A stretch of DNA of 64,000 bases from DASRAP01 sp964503275 (GTDB taxonomy: Bacteria > Gemmatimonadota > Gemmatimonadetes > Gemmatimonadales > Gemmatimonadaceae). Within the stretch, counting starts at the first letter, position 1; the number at the start of each line of letters is the position of its first letter. Shown piece by piece: positions 15,879 through 24,843 of this stretch. The notes beneath the pieces are model-generated. The model saw nothing but the letters and a program-made list of their open reading frames with translations. It was not told the origin of the DNA and did no database searches. Position numbers and translations under genes: made by a program. The stretch spans positions 62,001-126,000 of the forward strand of contig CAZCZO010000003.1 of the NCBI GenBank assembly GCA_964503275.1, given 5' to 3'.

Positions 15879-17173
15879 GCCTCTTCCGAGCAACGGGATC
15901 GCTGGAAGCACTGGACGACGCGACCCGCCAGGCGCTGCTCGAGCGGACGACCGCCGACGCGAATGCGGAGCTCAGCGAGCGCGTCCGTGGGATCATCGCC
16001 GACGTTCGTCGAGACGGTGATGCCGCGCTCGTTCGTCTCGCGCGACAATTGGACGGCGCCGAGCTGAGCGATCTCGAGGTACCACGGGAGCGGTGGGAGA
16101 AGGCGCTCGAACGTGTTGATGGCGCCGTAGTGGCGGCAATGCGTCGCGCTGCTGAGAATATCAAGTCGGTGCACGAAGCGTTCCGTCCAACAGCGGTGGA
16201 GACCGTCACGGACGACGGTGTGGTCGTGGGACGTCGCCCCGATCCACTGTCTCGCGTCGGGGTCTACGCGCCGGGCGGCCGAGCGGCGTACCCGAGTTCG
16301 GTGCTGATGGGTGTGGTGCCGGCGCGGGTGGCCGGCGTGGGTGAGATCATCGTCTGCTCCCCGCCCGGGGGTGATGGCGCGCCAAGCGATGTGGTCTTGG
16401 CGGCCGCGCTGATCGGCGGGGCGGACCGCGTGTTCGCCTTGGGCGGCGCCGGCGCGATCGCCGCCATGGCATACGGCACCGCATCCGTGCCACGGGTGGA
16501 CCGGATCGTGGGACCTGGCAATGCCTACGTCGCGGAGGCCAAGCTCCAGGTGACGTCGGTGGTCGGCATCGACTCTCCGGCCGGCCCGAGTGAACTGCTG
16601 GTGCTGGCCGACGGATCGGCGTCGCCAGCAGTGGTGGCGCGCGAGGTCCTGGCGCAGGCCGAGCATGATCCGCTGGCCTCGGTGGTGGTGGTCAGCACGG
16701 ACGCCGCATGGGCGACTGCGCTTGAGCGCGCCGTTGCTGACCTCGTGCCGGCGGAGCCACGCGCCGATGTGATCCGCGCGGCCCTGTCGTCGCGCGGTGG
16801 TGTGCTGGTCGCGGGATCGGTGGAGTCGGCGATCGCGTTCGCGAATGCGTATGCCGCCGAGCACCTCTTGCTCGCGGGCGCGGCGGCCGCGCAGTGGCTT
16901 CCGCGCATTCGCCATGCGGGGACGGTGTTCGTGGGGGAGTGCAGCTCGGTGGCGTTCGGCGACTACATGACCGGGGCGAACCACGTGCTCCCCACCGGCG
17001 GGTTGGCGCGGTCGTATTCAGGGTTGTCGACGTTGGACTTCGTGCGCTGGACGACGTATCAGCGGGTGTCGCGCGCCAGCGCCGCCGCGTTGGCGCGGGA
17101 CGTGGACCTTTTCGCACAGGCCGAGGGATTGCCTGCGCATGCCGCCGCCGCGCGGCAGTGGACGGTGGAATGA
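15875..17173 (+). CDS. hisD: Histidinol dehydrogenase
   Basis: 432 aa zinc enzyme that oxidises L-histidinol to histidine in two NAD-dependent steps. Motifs: SRVGVYAPGGRAAYPSSVLM, GGAGAIAAMAYGT, VDRIVGPGNAYVAEAKLQV, IDSPAGPSELLVLAD and SVAFGDYMTGANHVLPTGG. The ATG overlaps the hisG stop by 4 bp, and hisC overlaps its end likewise, suggesting translational coupling. Confidence 0.96.
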   Translation: MSLFRATGSLEALDDATRQALLERTTADANAELSERVRGIIADVRRDGDAALVRLARQLDGAELSDLEVPRERWEKALERVDGAVVAAMRRAAENIKSVHEAFRPTAVETVTDDGVVVGRRPDPLSRVGVYAPGGRAAYPSSVLMGVVPARVAGVGEIIVCSPPGGDGAPSDVVLAAALIGGADRVFALGGAGAIAAMAYGTASVPRVDRIVGPGNAYVAEAKLQVTSVVGIDSPAGPSELLVLADGSASPAVVAREVLAQAEHDPLASVVVVSTDAAWATALERAVADLVPAEPRADVIRAALSSRGGVLVAGSVESAIAFANAYAAEHLLLAGAAAAQWLPRIRHAGTVFVGECSSVAFGDYMTGANHVLPTGGLARSYSGLSTLDFVRWTTYQRVSRASAAALARDVDLFAQAEGLPAHAAAARQWTVE

Positions 17174-18210
17174 CTGGATTCTCGGTGCGGCCCGGCTATG
17201 AGACGATCAGCGCGTATCGCGCCGATCGTCCCGCCGTGACGATCGACCTCAGCGACAACACCAACCAGTGGGGTGTGGCGCCGTCGGCGCTCGCTGCCCT
17301 GGGTGCGTGGACCTCGCGCAATGTCAGTGAGTATCCCTCGCTGTACTCCGACCGGCTGGCCGCGGCGGCCGGTGCGTATGTCGGCGTGCCGTCCGACGCG
17401 GTGGTCTGCGGCTGCGGGTCGGACGACCTACTCGACGCCGCGATGCGCGCGTTGGCGCAGCCGGGCGACGTGATCGCGCATCCGGCCCCGTCGTTCGCGA
17501 TGATCCCGATCTTCGCACGGACCAACGGCCTGGTGCCGGTGGGTGTCCCGCTGCTGCCAAGCGGCGATCTCGACGCCGAGGCGATGCTGGCGACCGGCGC
17601 ACGCATCCTGTACCTCTGCACCCCGAACAATCCGACGGGCACGGCGCACTCCCGCGAGGCCGTCGCGCGGGTACTGCGCGAGGCGCCGGGCGTCGTGATC
17701 CTGGACGAAGCGTACGGGGAGTTCGCCGACGAGGTGTTCACGGCCGATGCGGTGCGTTACCCGCATGTGTTCGCCACGCGGACCCTCAGCAAGTCGTTCG
17801 GCTTGGCAGGGCTGCGGATCGGCTTCGGCGTCGGCGCGCCCGCGCTCATCACCGAGGTCACGAAGGCGCGTGGGCCGTACAAGGTCAACAGCTTCGCCGA
17901 GATGGCCGCCACGGCCGCGTTGACCCACGACCTCGCGTGGATGGCGGGGATCGCCGCCGAGGTGCAGGGACTGCGCACCCGCTTCAGCGAGGCCCTGCGG
18001 ACACTCGGCCTCGACCCCTTGCCGTCACAGGCGAACTTCGTGTGCGTGCCGGTCGCAGATGCGCGCCGGGTGGTCGATGCGCTGTACGCGCGCGGGATCG
18101 CCGTGCGCGGGCTGGTGGGACTTCCGGTGATCGGGGACGCGCTGCGCATCGGACTCGCGCCGTGGGCGGTGCTGGAGGAGGTCCTCGCGGTGCTTGAGGA
18201 GGTGCTCTGA
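17170..18210 (+). CDS. hisC: Histidinol-phosphate aminotransferase
   Basis: 346 aa class I/II PLP enzyme making histidinol phosphate from imidazole-acetol phosphate. It shows LSDNTNQWGVAPSA, CGCGSDDLLDAAMRAL (usual GxGSDE), YLCTPNNPTGT, VILDEAYGEF and the Schiff-base Lys in TRTLSKSFGLAGLRIGF. The frame is open well upstream, but the ATG overlapping the hisD stop gives the family length. Confidence 0.95.
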   Translation: MTGFSVRPGYETISAYRADRPAVTIDLSDNTNQWGVAPSALAALGAWTSRNVSEYPSLYSDRLAAAAGAYVGVPSDAVVCGCGSDDLLDAAMRALAQPGDVIAHPAPSFAMIPIFARTNGLVPVGVPLLPSGDLDAEAMLATGARILYLCTPNNPTGTAHSREAVARVLREAPGVVILDEAYGEFADEVFTADAVRYPHVFATRTLSKSFGLAGLRIGFGVGAPALITEVTKARGPYKVNSFAEMAATAALTHDLAWMAGIAAEVQGLRTRFSEALRTLGLDPLPSQANFVCVPVADARRVVDALYARGIAVRGLVGLPVIGDALRIGLAPWAVLEEVLAVLEEVL

Positions 18211-18827
18211 TGCGCGTGACCCTCTTCGACTATGGCGCGGGCAACCTGCACTCGCTCATCAAAGCGGTCGACGGCGACGGTCGGTCGGTGTCGGTCGAGG
18301 CCGATCCGGTCCGCGCGATCGACACCGACGCGCTGATCCTCCCGGGGGTGGGCGCATTCGGGCCAGCCGCCGCGGCGTTGGCACCGGGCCGCGAGGCGAT
18401 GCGGGAGGCCCTGCGCGCCGGCCTGCCGACCTTGGGGATCTGCCTCGGTATGCAGTTGCTCTTCGACGAGAGCGACGAGGGGCCCGGCCGAGGTCTCGGG
18501 ATCGTCGCGGGCCGGGTCGAGCGGCTGCACGCCGCCCGGCTGCCACAGATCGGCTGGAACGGGCTGGAGGAGGCGGTGGATCCGTTGTTCGCAGCGAGCG
18601 ATCTTCGCACCGCGTACTTTGCGAACGGTTTCGCGTGTCGCGCCGCGGATCCCTCGTGTGTGATCGCGTGGGCGACGCACGAGTCCGACCGCTTCGCGGC
18701 CGCTGTGCGCTGGAGGAATGTCGTGGGCACGCAGTTCCATCCCGAGAAGTCCTCGGCGCCAGGTCTGCGCTTCGTGCGCGCGTGGTTGTCCGAGGCGGCC
18801 ATGCGCGCCACGGGGGTCGGACGATGA
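18210..18827 (+). CDS. hisH: Imidazole glycerol phosphate synthase, glutaminase subunit
   Basis: 205 aa class I glutamine amidotransferase that supplies ammonia to HisF. It opens with VTLFDYGAGNLHSLIKAV; the oxyanion strand is LILPGVGAFG, the nucleophile Cys is in LGICLGMQLLFDESDEG, and the His-Glu pair is in GTQFHPEKS. It shares one base with the hisC stop (TGATG). Confidence 0.95.
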   Translation: MRVTLFDYGAGNLHSLIKAVDGDGRSVSVEADPVRAIDTDALILPGVGAFGPAAAALAPGREAMREALRAGLPTLGICLGMQLLFDESDEGPGRGLGIVAGRVERLHAARLPQIGWNGLEEAVDPLFAASDLRTAYFANGFACRAADPSCVIAWATHESDRFAAAVRWRNVVGTQFHPEKSSAPGLRFVRAWLSEAAMRATGVGR

Positions 18828-19537
18828 TCGCGATCCCGGCGGTGGACCTGCGCGACGGCGCGTGCGTGCAGCTGGTCGGTGGCTCGTACGCCGATGAGCG
18901 CGTGCGACTCGACGACCCGGTGGCGGTGGCCCGGCAATGGGCGCAGGCGGGCTTCTCGCGACTGCATGTGGTGGACCTGGATGCGGCCACGGGGCGGGGC
19001 GATAACGAGACGATCATCCGGGACCTGTTGCGCGAATGGGGCGGCGTGGTGCAGGTCGGCGGCGGGGTGCGCAGCACCTCGCGCATCGAGGCGCTGCTGC
19101 GCGACGGCGCGACCTATGTGGTGGTCGGGACCCGGGCGATCGAGGAGCGCGCGTGGCTCGACGAGGTCGCTCGGGAGTTCCCCGACACGGTCATCGTCGC
19201 CGCCGACGTGCGCGACCGGCAGATCGTGACGCGTGGGTGGGCCACACAGACGGGCGTGGACATCGTGCGCTTCATCGACGACACCCGGGACCTCGCGCTC
19301 GCCGGCGTGCTCGTCACGGCGGTGCACAAGGAAGGCCTGGTACAAGGGACGGACCTGCGCCTCTTCGAGGACGTCGCGGACGCGGCGGGGGTGCCGGTCA
19401 TCGCGTCGGGTGGGGTGAGTTCGGCGCGGGATCTGGAGGACCTCGCCGAGGCGGGCGTGGCGGGTGCGGTGATCGGGATGGCGCTGTACACCGGAGCGCT
19501 CGATGCGCGCTCCACTGCGGAGGAGTTCTGGGCATGA
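18824..19537 (+). CDS. hisA: Phosphoribosylformimino-5-aminoimidazole carboxamide ribotide isomerase
   Basis: 237 aa (beta/alpha)8 barrel, ProFAR isomerase. The first catalytic Asp is in IPAVDLRDGACVQL; phosphate-binding segments are VQVGGGVRS and IASGGVSS, and LVTAVHKEGLVQGTDL is the loop expected to hold the second acid region. It overlaps hisH and hisB by 4 bp each. A PriA-like dual TrpF role cannot be judged by eye. Confidence 0.93.
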   Translation: MIAIPAVDLRDGACVQLVGGSYADERVRLDDPVAVARQWAQAGFSRLHVVDLDAATGRGDNETIIRDLLREWGGVVQVGGGVRSTSRIEALLRDGATYVVVGTRAIEERAWLDEVAREFPDTVIVAADVRDRQIVTRGWATQTGVDIVRFIDDTRDLALAGVLVTAVHKEGLVQGTDLRLFEDVADAAGVPVIASGGVSSARDLEDLAEAGVAGAVIGMALYTGALDARSTAEEFWA

Positions 19538-20070
19538 CCGAGGTTCGACGCGAGACCAAGGAGACGACGATCCGGGTGCTGATGGCGCCGGGCGCCGGGA
19601 CAGCGACGGTCGCGACCGGGGAGCGATTCCTGGATCACATGTTGGTGGCCCTGGCCCGTTACGCGGGGATCGATCTCACCGTCGAGGCGACGGGTGACCT
19701 GCGGCACCATCTGATCGAGGACGTGGCGATCACGATGGGGGCCGCGCTGCATGCGATGATCCCGGCCACCGCGGCGCGCTACGGCGAGCGCACCGTCCCG
19801 ATGGACGATGCCTTGGTGCAGGTGGTCGTCGACCTCGGAGGGCGACCCTACTATCGCGGGCCGTTGCCCTCTTCGCTCTACGACCACTGGATGCGCTCGT
19901 TCGCCGATCATGCGAAGGTGACGCTGCACGTCCGTGTCCTGCGTGGCACCGACCGGCATCACATCGTCGAGGCCGCGTTCAAGGGCCTCGGCTTCGCGCT
20001 CCGCGATGCCCTCGTCGAGACCGGCGCGGTGTTCAGCACCAAGGGCGCCGTCCGGCTGGAGGAGTCCTGA
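19534..20070 (+). CDS. hisB: Imidazoleglycerol-phosphate dehydratase
   Basis: 178 aa manganese enzyme, monofunctional rather than fused to a phosphatase as in E. coli. Metal ligands are visible in FLDHML, HHLIEDVAI, DHWMRSFADHA and RHHIVEAAFKGLG. The first di-His motif reads GDLRHHLIED where most bacteria have GDLxIDDHHTVED, a three- to four-residue shortening that keeps both His and the Glu. Translation is coupled to hisA by an ATGA overlap. Confidence 0.92.
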   Translation: MTEVRRETKETTIRVLMAPGAGTATVATGERFLDHMLVALARYAGIDLTVEATGDLRHHLIEDVAITMGAALHAMIPATAARYGERTVPMDDALVQVVVDLGGRPYYRGPLPSSLYDHWMRSFADHAKVTLHVRVLRGTDRHHIVEAAFKGLGFALRDALVETGAVFSTKGAVRLEES

Positions 20071-20835
20071 GTGCTGACGCGGCGTGTGATCGTGTGTCTC
20101 GACGTGCGGGACGGACGCGTGGTGAAGGGCGTGCGCTTCGAGTCGCTGCGTGATGTGGGGGATCCCGTGGCGCTCGCCGAGCGCTACGAACTGGAAGGGG
20201 CGGACGAGATCACCTTCCTCGACATCAGTGCATCGGCCGAGGGGCGCGCGACGCTGTTGGATGTGGCGCGGCGCACGGCGGAGCGACTGTTCATCCCCCT
20301 GACCATCGGGGGCGGGGTCCGGTCGGCCGCCGACGTGGGGCGGGCGCTGCGGGCGGGTGCCGACAAGGTGTCGCTGAACACCATCGCCGTGCAGCAGCCC
20401 GAGGTGCTCACGGAGTCGTCCGAGCGGTTCGGTGCGCAATGTGTGGTGGCCAGCATCGATGCCAAGCTGGTCGACGGGGTGTATCGCGTGTGGACGCACG
20501 GCGGACGGACGCCGACCTCGCTGGAGGCGGTATCGTGGGCGCAGGAATGCGTCGCGCGGGGCGCGGGGGAGATCCTCCTGACGTCGATCGACCGCGACGG
20601 TGCGCGCACCGGCTACGATGTCGCGCTCACACGCGCCGTCGCCGATGCGGTGGCGGTGCCGGTCATCGCGAGCGGTGGCGCAGGGACCGCGCAGCATTGC
20701 CTCGAGGTCCTCGACGCCGGCCGAGCCGATGCCGCCCTGGTCGCCGGGATCGTGCACGATGGAGTGACGACGGTACGGGCGATCAAGGAGACCCTGCGCG
20801 CCGGTGGTGTGCGGGTCCGTGAGGTCGCGGCATGA
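20071..20835 (+). CDS. hisF: Imidazole glycerol phosphate synthase, cyclase subunit
   Basis: 254 aa barrel that combines PRFAR with ammonia from HisH to give IGP and AICAR. The catalytic Asp residues lie in RVIVCLDVRDGRVVKGV (usually IPCLDV) and in LLTSIDRDGARTGYD; phosphate sites are LTIGGGVRS and IASGGAGT. It starts at a GTG directly after the hisB stop. Confidence 0.95.
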   Translation: MLTRRVIVCLDVRDGRVVKGVRFESLRDVGDPVALAERYELEGADEITFLDISASAEGRATLLDVARRTAERLFIPLTIGGGVRSAADVGRALRAGADKVSLNTIAVQQPEVLTESSERFGAQCVVASIDAKLVDGVYRVWTHGGRTPTSLEAVSWAQECVARGAGEILLTSIDRDGARTGYDVALTRAVADAVAVPVIASGGAGTAQHCLEVLDAGRADAALVAGIVHDGVTTVRAIKETLRAGGVRVREVAA

Positions 20836-20857
20836 ACGCTCAGCGGGGGAGGGTCGC

Positions 20858-21634
20858 ATGACGGGGGACTCGCTGTTGCAGGCCGTCGCAGACGTCGCGC
20901 GCGTGACCGGTGACGCGGCGGCGCGATACTTCCGGACCAGCGTCGCGGTCGAGACGAAGGACGATGGCTCGCCGGTGACGATCGCAGACCGCGAGGCCGA
21001 GCAGGTCGCACGGGCGTGGATCGCCGAGCGCTTCCCGCAGGATGGCGTGCTGGGCGAGGAGTTCGGCGCGTCTCGGAGCGACGCCGGACGACGCTGGATC
21101 ATCGACCCCATCGACGGGACGAAGAGTTTCGTGCGCGGCGTGCCGCTGTGGGGCACCCTGATCGCCGTGTGCGAAGGCACCGAGGTGCTCGCTGGTGCGG
21201 CGTATTTCCCGGCCACGGCAGAGCTGCTCGCGGCGGCCCCTGGGAGCGGCTGTTGGTGGAATGGTGCACGCTGCCGCGTGTCGTCGGTCGCGGTCATGGC
21301 CGACGCGACGGTGCTCACGACGGATACGCGCTTCCCCGATCAGCTGTCGCGGCGTGAGGGCTGGGACGCGCTGGCCCAGCGGGCCTTCGTGGCACGCAGC
21401 TGGGGGGACGCCTACGGCTACCTGCTGGTCGCCACCGGACGCGCCGAGGTGATGGTGGATCCGGTGATGAACCCGTGGGATGCCGCGCCCTTCTTGCCGA
21501 TCATCACCGAAGCTGGTGGCGTGTTCACCGACTGGGCCGGCCAGCGCACGGCCTTCGCTGGGAATGCCATTGCGACCAACGCGGCGCTGGCCGCCAATGC
21601 GCGCGCCGTGCTTGGCGCAGGAGCGCCGAGATGA
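20858..21634 (+). CDS. hisN: Histidinol-phosphatase, inositol-monophosphatase type
   Basis: 258 aa lithium-sensitive-phosphatase fold, dephosphorylating histidinol phosphate. Metal-binding motifs are GVLGEEFG, WIIDPIDGTKSFVRG and PWDAAPFLPIITEAGG. Its place between hisF and hisIE and the absence of a HisB-N or PHP phosphatase support the hisN role over a general inositol phosphatase. ATG 20858 follows GGGGGAGGGTCGC-like purine-rich sequence. Confidence 0.9.
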   Translation: MTGDSLLQAVADVARVTGDAAARYFRTSVAVETKDDGSPVTIADREAEQVARAWIAERFPQDGVLGEEFGASRSDAGRRWIIDPIDGTKSFVRGVPLWGTLIAVCEGTEVLAGAAYFPATAELLAAAPGSGCWWNGARCRVSSVAVMADATVLTTDTRFPDQLSRREGWDALAQRAFVARSWGDAYGYLLVATGRAEVMVDPVMNPWDAAPFLPIITEAGGVFTDWAGQRTAFAGNAIATNAALAANARAVLGAGAPR

Positions 21635-22263
21635 GTGAGCGCGTCGACACCCCAGGTCTGGCCATTCGCAACGTTGACGACCTGGACCGTTTGGATTTCG
21701 CGAAGGGCAGTGGAGTGGTCACCGTCGTGGCCCAGGACGCTGACGATGGTCGTGTGCTCATGGTCGCGCAGGCCGATCGCGAGGCTCTGGAGCGCACCGT
21801 GACGACCGGCGAGATGTGGTATCGCTCACGGAGCCGTGGTCTGTGGCACAAGGGTGCGACGAGCGGCAATGTCCAGCGGGTCGTGGCTCTCTGGGCGGAC
21901 TGTGACGGCGACGCGGTCCTCGCACAGGTCCGGCCGGCCGGCGCGGCCTGTCACACCGGTGCCATCTCGTGCTTTGGCGCCTACGCGCCCGAGGTCTTCG
22001 CTCGGCTCGATGCCACGATCGGAGAACGCGCCAGCGCCGCCGCACCGACCGGCTACACCGCGAAGCTCCTCGGTGATCGCAACCTGCGCCTCAAGAAGCT
22101 GGGTGAGGAAGCGGTCGAGCTCGCGACGGCCTGTGTCGATGGGGACGCCGCGCGGGCCGCCGAGGAAGCGGCGGATCTGTGGTACCACAGCGCGGTCGCG
22201 CTCCGCGCGGTCGGCGTCGGCGTAGAAGGGGTGCGCTCGGTGCTCCGCCGCCGCGAGCGCTAG
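21631..22263 (+). CDS. hisIE: Bifunctional PRA-CH/PRA-PH
   Basis: 210 aa. The N-terminal half is phosphoribosyl-AMP cyclohydrolase with MWYRSRSRGLWHKGATSG and the zinc/magnesium site DCDGDAVLAQV plus CHTGAISCF. The C-terminal half (from about residue 115) is phosphoribosyl-ATP pyrophosphatase with KLGEEAVELATA and EEAADLWYH. They catalyse steps 3 and 2 of the pathway. It is the last gene of the operon and its stop overlaps the convergent protease operon by 4 bp, leaving no room for a separate terminator. Confidence 0.94.
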   Translation: MSERVDTPGLAIRNVDDLDRLDFAKGSGVVTVVAQDADDGRVLMVAQADREALERTVTTGEMWYRSRSRGLWHKGATSGNVQRVVALWADCDGDAVLAQVRPAGAACHTGAISCFGAYAPEVFARLDATIGERASAAAPTGYTAKLLGDRNLRLKKLGEEAVELATACVDGDAARAAEEAADLWYHSAVALRAVGVGVEGVRSVLRRRER

Positions 22264-23447
22264 TCGCGCGAGTACGCCTCGATCACGCGCGCGATCATCG
22301 ATGGGGTCACGCGTCCGCTGCCCGGCGCGCCCATCAGATCGTCGAGGATACCGCTCCACTCGACGATCGTGAATCCCCACGGATCGCTGCCGGCCCCCTG
22401 CGTCCCCCGCAGGTAGCCGTCGGCGAATCCCAGCAGGTGCCCGAACTCGTGGGCCAACACGCGCGGTCCGATCGCAGCGGTCCCGAGCTGGATGTAGCGG
22501 GCCGCCACCGCGTGCGTGCTGGCTCCGCCGGTCGTGAGCACGAACGCATCGGCGGGAAAGCGGGCGACGTGCTCCGCTTCGTTGATCGGGCTGCCTGACG
22601 CAGGCGGCCCGTCGGGGTACAGGGATCGAGGCGGCAGGACGGTGAGCGTGAGCGCGAACCGCAGCCGTGCCTCGCGGGCCGCGTCGCTGTCGTTCCACTC
22701 GCGCTCCACCGCGTCGCGGAACGCGGCGAGGAAGGCGGAGTCCGTGATGTCGGTGACCACGCTGATCGGCAAGGTCCGCGATCCATCGGCCTGTCGCACG
22801 AGGCGGAGCGTTGGCGCGCGCGTGAACGGCGCGATGTCGCGGGCCAGCGAATCGCGGAACGCGGCGGCATGCGCCGCACGCGCGGGGTCGTCAAGCATCG
22901 TCCGGAGGAGTCGCGCACGCAGCACCAGCGCGTTCTTGCCGGCGAACCACGCCGCGAAATCGTCGCCCGCCTGCTGCCAGTACCGGTGGTAGGCGACACT
23001 CTCCTCCAGCCAGCGCAGACGACCCTTGAGGCGGTCGTACTCTCCGATCAGCGGCTCAAGGGATGCCGTATCCGACGCTGTCGCCGCCACGAAACGCTGG
23101 GCCGCCCGCTGCTCTCCGTCGCTCTGTCCCTTGAGCCACGCGAGCGAGTAGATGGTCTCGCTGAGTGCGGGCGTGCTGTATGCGGCATCCGTGGTCAATG
23201 CCGGCAGGAGTCCGTAGCCGGTCGGCGTGGGGGCCGGTGGCGCGGCGTCGATGCGTGGCAACAACGCCGGGGCGTCACGGGTCGCGCGCGCGCGGAGCTG
23301 CCGGTGTCCGGTGGCGATGGTCTGCGCGAGCCGCAGCCGCTCACAGCCGAGATGCTCGACCACATGCACCCAGGGCATCTCGGTACCCTGCACGGCGCGC
23401 GCCGAGTCGGGGCACGCGAGCAGCAGTGCGGCCGCGAGCGCGAACAT
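22260..23447 (-). CDS. Secreted HExxHxxGxxD metallopeptidase-like protein
   Basis: 395 aa with a short signal peptide (MFALAAALLLACPDSARA; the LLAC could be a lipobox). The one recognisable active-site motif is VLAHEFGHLLGFADGYL near residue 335, matching the extended zinc motif HExxHxxGxxH/D of metzincin-like peptidases with Asp as third ligand. The remaining 300 residues are mainly helical and not recognised. It starts 4 bp after the second M16 gene and is third in that operon. Proteolytic activity is inferred from the motif only. Confidence 0.7.
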   Translation of the reverse strand: MFALAAALLLACPDSARAVQGTEMPWVHVVEHLGCERLRLAQTIATGHRQLRARATRDAPALLPRIDAAPPAPTPTGYGLLPALTTDAAYSTPALSETIYSLAWLKGQSDGEQRAAQRFVAATASDTASLEPLIGEYDRLKGRLRWLEESVAYHRYWQQAGDDFAAWFAGKNALVLRARLLRTMLDDPARAAHAAAFRDSLARDIAPFTRAPTLRLVRQADGSRTLPISVVTDITDSAFLAAFRDAVEREWNDSDAAREARLRFALTLTVLPPRSLYPDGPPASGSPINEAEHVARFPADAFVLTTGGASTHAVAARYIQLGTAAIGPRVLAHEFGHLLGFADGYLRGTQGAGSDPWGFTIVEWSGILDDLMGAPGSGRVTPSMIARVIEAYSRD

Positions 23448-23451
23448 GCGC

Positions 23452-24843
23452 TCAGCGAGCGCCGCGCACGACCGCGGGATCGAGCTTGGCCGGATCGCCC
23501 ACGTAGGCGAACTGGAGATCCCGGTAGTACGTGCGCAGCACCCGCTGGATGTCGGCCGGTGTCACCGCCCGCAGGGCCCGAGCGAAGTCCGCATGCCGCC
23601 GCCAGTCGCCCTCGTACAGCTGTGCGCGCGCCAGGAAGTCGGCCTGTGCGGCGTTCGTCTCGTTGTTCAGGAAGTACTCGGTGATGAACAGCAGGATGAG
23701 CGGCCCGAGCGCCCGCGGGTCGATCACGATGCGCTGCAGCTCAAGCGTCACGTTGCGCATCGCGACCAGTGCCGCCTCGGGCTCGGTGGTGCTCACCGTG
23801 AGGCCCACCGTGCCCACGGCCTGCTCCTTGAACGGGGCCGCGACGGCGTAGGTCAACGCTTGTCTCGAGCGGACCTCGCCAAAGAGCTCGCCCGAGAGGA
23901 TGGCGGTCGCGACACGCAGGGCCGCATAGTCCGGATGCCCGGCGCGTGGCCCCGGCGCGTACCCGGCGAGGTAATTGGTGGCCAGGTTGCGATCGTCTCG
24001 CACGAGATCCGTCGGGCGGCGCGGCAAGGTGTCCGGCAGCGTCCAGCGATACTGCCCGGTGGGCAGCGTCGCGAACGTCGCGGTGACCAGCGAATCGATC
24101 ACGGGGCGCGTGACATCGCCCACGATCACCAGTAGCATGCGCGAGGTCACGAACTCCGCACGGTGGTAGGCGCGCAACGCGTCGGCGTCGAGCGCACGCA
24201 GCGACTGCTCCGTGCCGATGGGGTCGACCCCGTAGGGATGTCCTGCGTAGGTCACGGAGTCGGCCAGGTGCTCCGCCCACGACTCGGGCGAATCGCGGCG
24301 CTGCCTGACGCCGGCGACGAGTTGGTCGCGCACGACCGCCACATCGGCCGGCTCGAGGCGCGGTGCCACGATGCGGTCTGCGAAGCCCGCCCACGACTCG
24401 GCGAAGGCCTCGCGGGTCGATCGCAGGCTGAGCAGGGACCAATCGCGCTGTACGGCGGTCACGATCTGACTGCCGCTGCGCGCAAGTCGTTGCCGCAAGG
24501 CGTCGCGCGAGAAGTTCGCCGTGCCGCGCTCCGACACGGCAAGCAACATCGGCTCGACGCCGGCCGTGGCGGCCGTCACCTGCCGACTGCCACCGAGCAG
24601 GTACAGGTTGGCGACCACGATCTGGTTGGCCGCCGCGCGACGATGGATGATCGTGAGCCCGCCCACCTCCCAACTCGTCGTGGTCGAATCGGGCCGCGGG
24701 GCCTGTTGCTCGGCGCGGGCGCGGTCCGCGAGCCCCATGCCACCCGCGCGCTGTGCCATGGCGGCGCGCGCCCCGAAGCTGTGGCCGAACGTGAGCGCGA
24801 GGAGTCCCGCGGCGAGCCGCGCGGCGCGATGCGGCACGATCAT
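23452..24843 (-). CDS. M16 peptidase-like protein lacking the zinc motif, secreted
   Basis: 463 aa. A signal peptide is followed by a GGLTIIHRR strand and a YLLGGSRQV region typical of the M16 N-terminal domain. The HxxEH zinc site expected soon after is absent (TAGVEPMLLAVSERGT instead). The C-terminal part keeps the R-Y-like substrate-binding segment (VRSRQALTYAVAAPF). In bacterial M16B pairs an inactive subunit works with an active one; the active partner is the gene immediately upstream, overlapping by 4 bp (ATGA). Confidence 0.85.
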   Translation of the reverse strand: MIVPHRAARLAAGLLALTFGHSFGARAAMAQRAGGMGLADRARAEQQAPRPDSTTTSWEVGGLTIIHRRAAANQIVVANLYLLGGSRQVTAATAGVEPMLLAVSERGTANFSRDALRQRLARSGSQIVTAVQRDWSLLSLRSTREAFAESWAGFADRIVAPRLEPADVAVVRDQLVAGVRQRRDSPESWAEHLADSVTYAGHPYGVDPIGTEQSLRALDADALRAYHRAEFVTSRMLLVIVGDVTRPVIDSLVTATFATLPTGQYRWTLPDTLPRRPTDLVRDDRNLATNYLAGYAPGPRAGHPDYAALRVATAILSGELFGEVRSRQALTYAVAAPFKEQAVGTVGLTVSTTEPEAALVAMRNVTLELQRIVIDPRALGPLILLFITEYFLNNETNAAQADFLARAQLYEGDWRRHADFARALRAVTPADIQRVLRTYYRDLQFAYVGDPAKLDPAVVRGAR

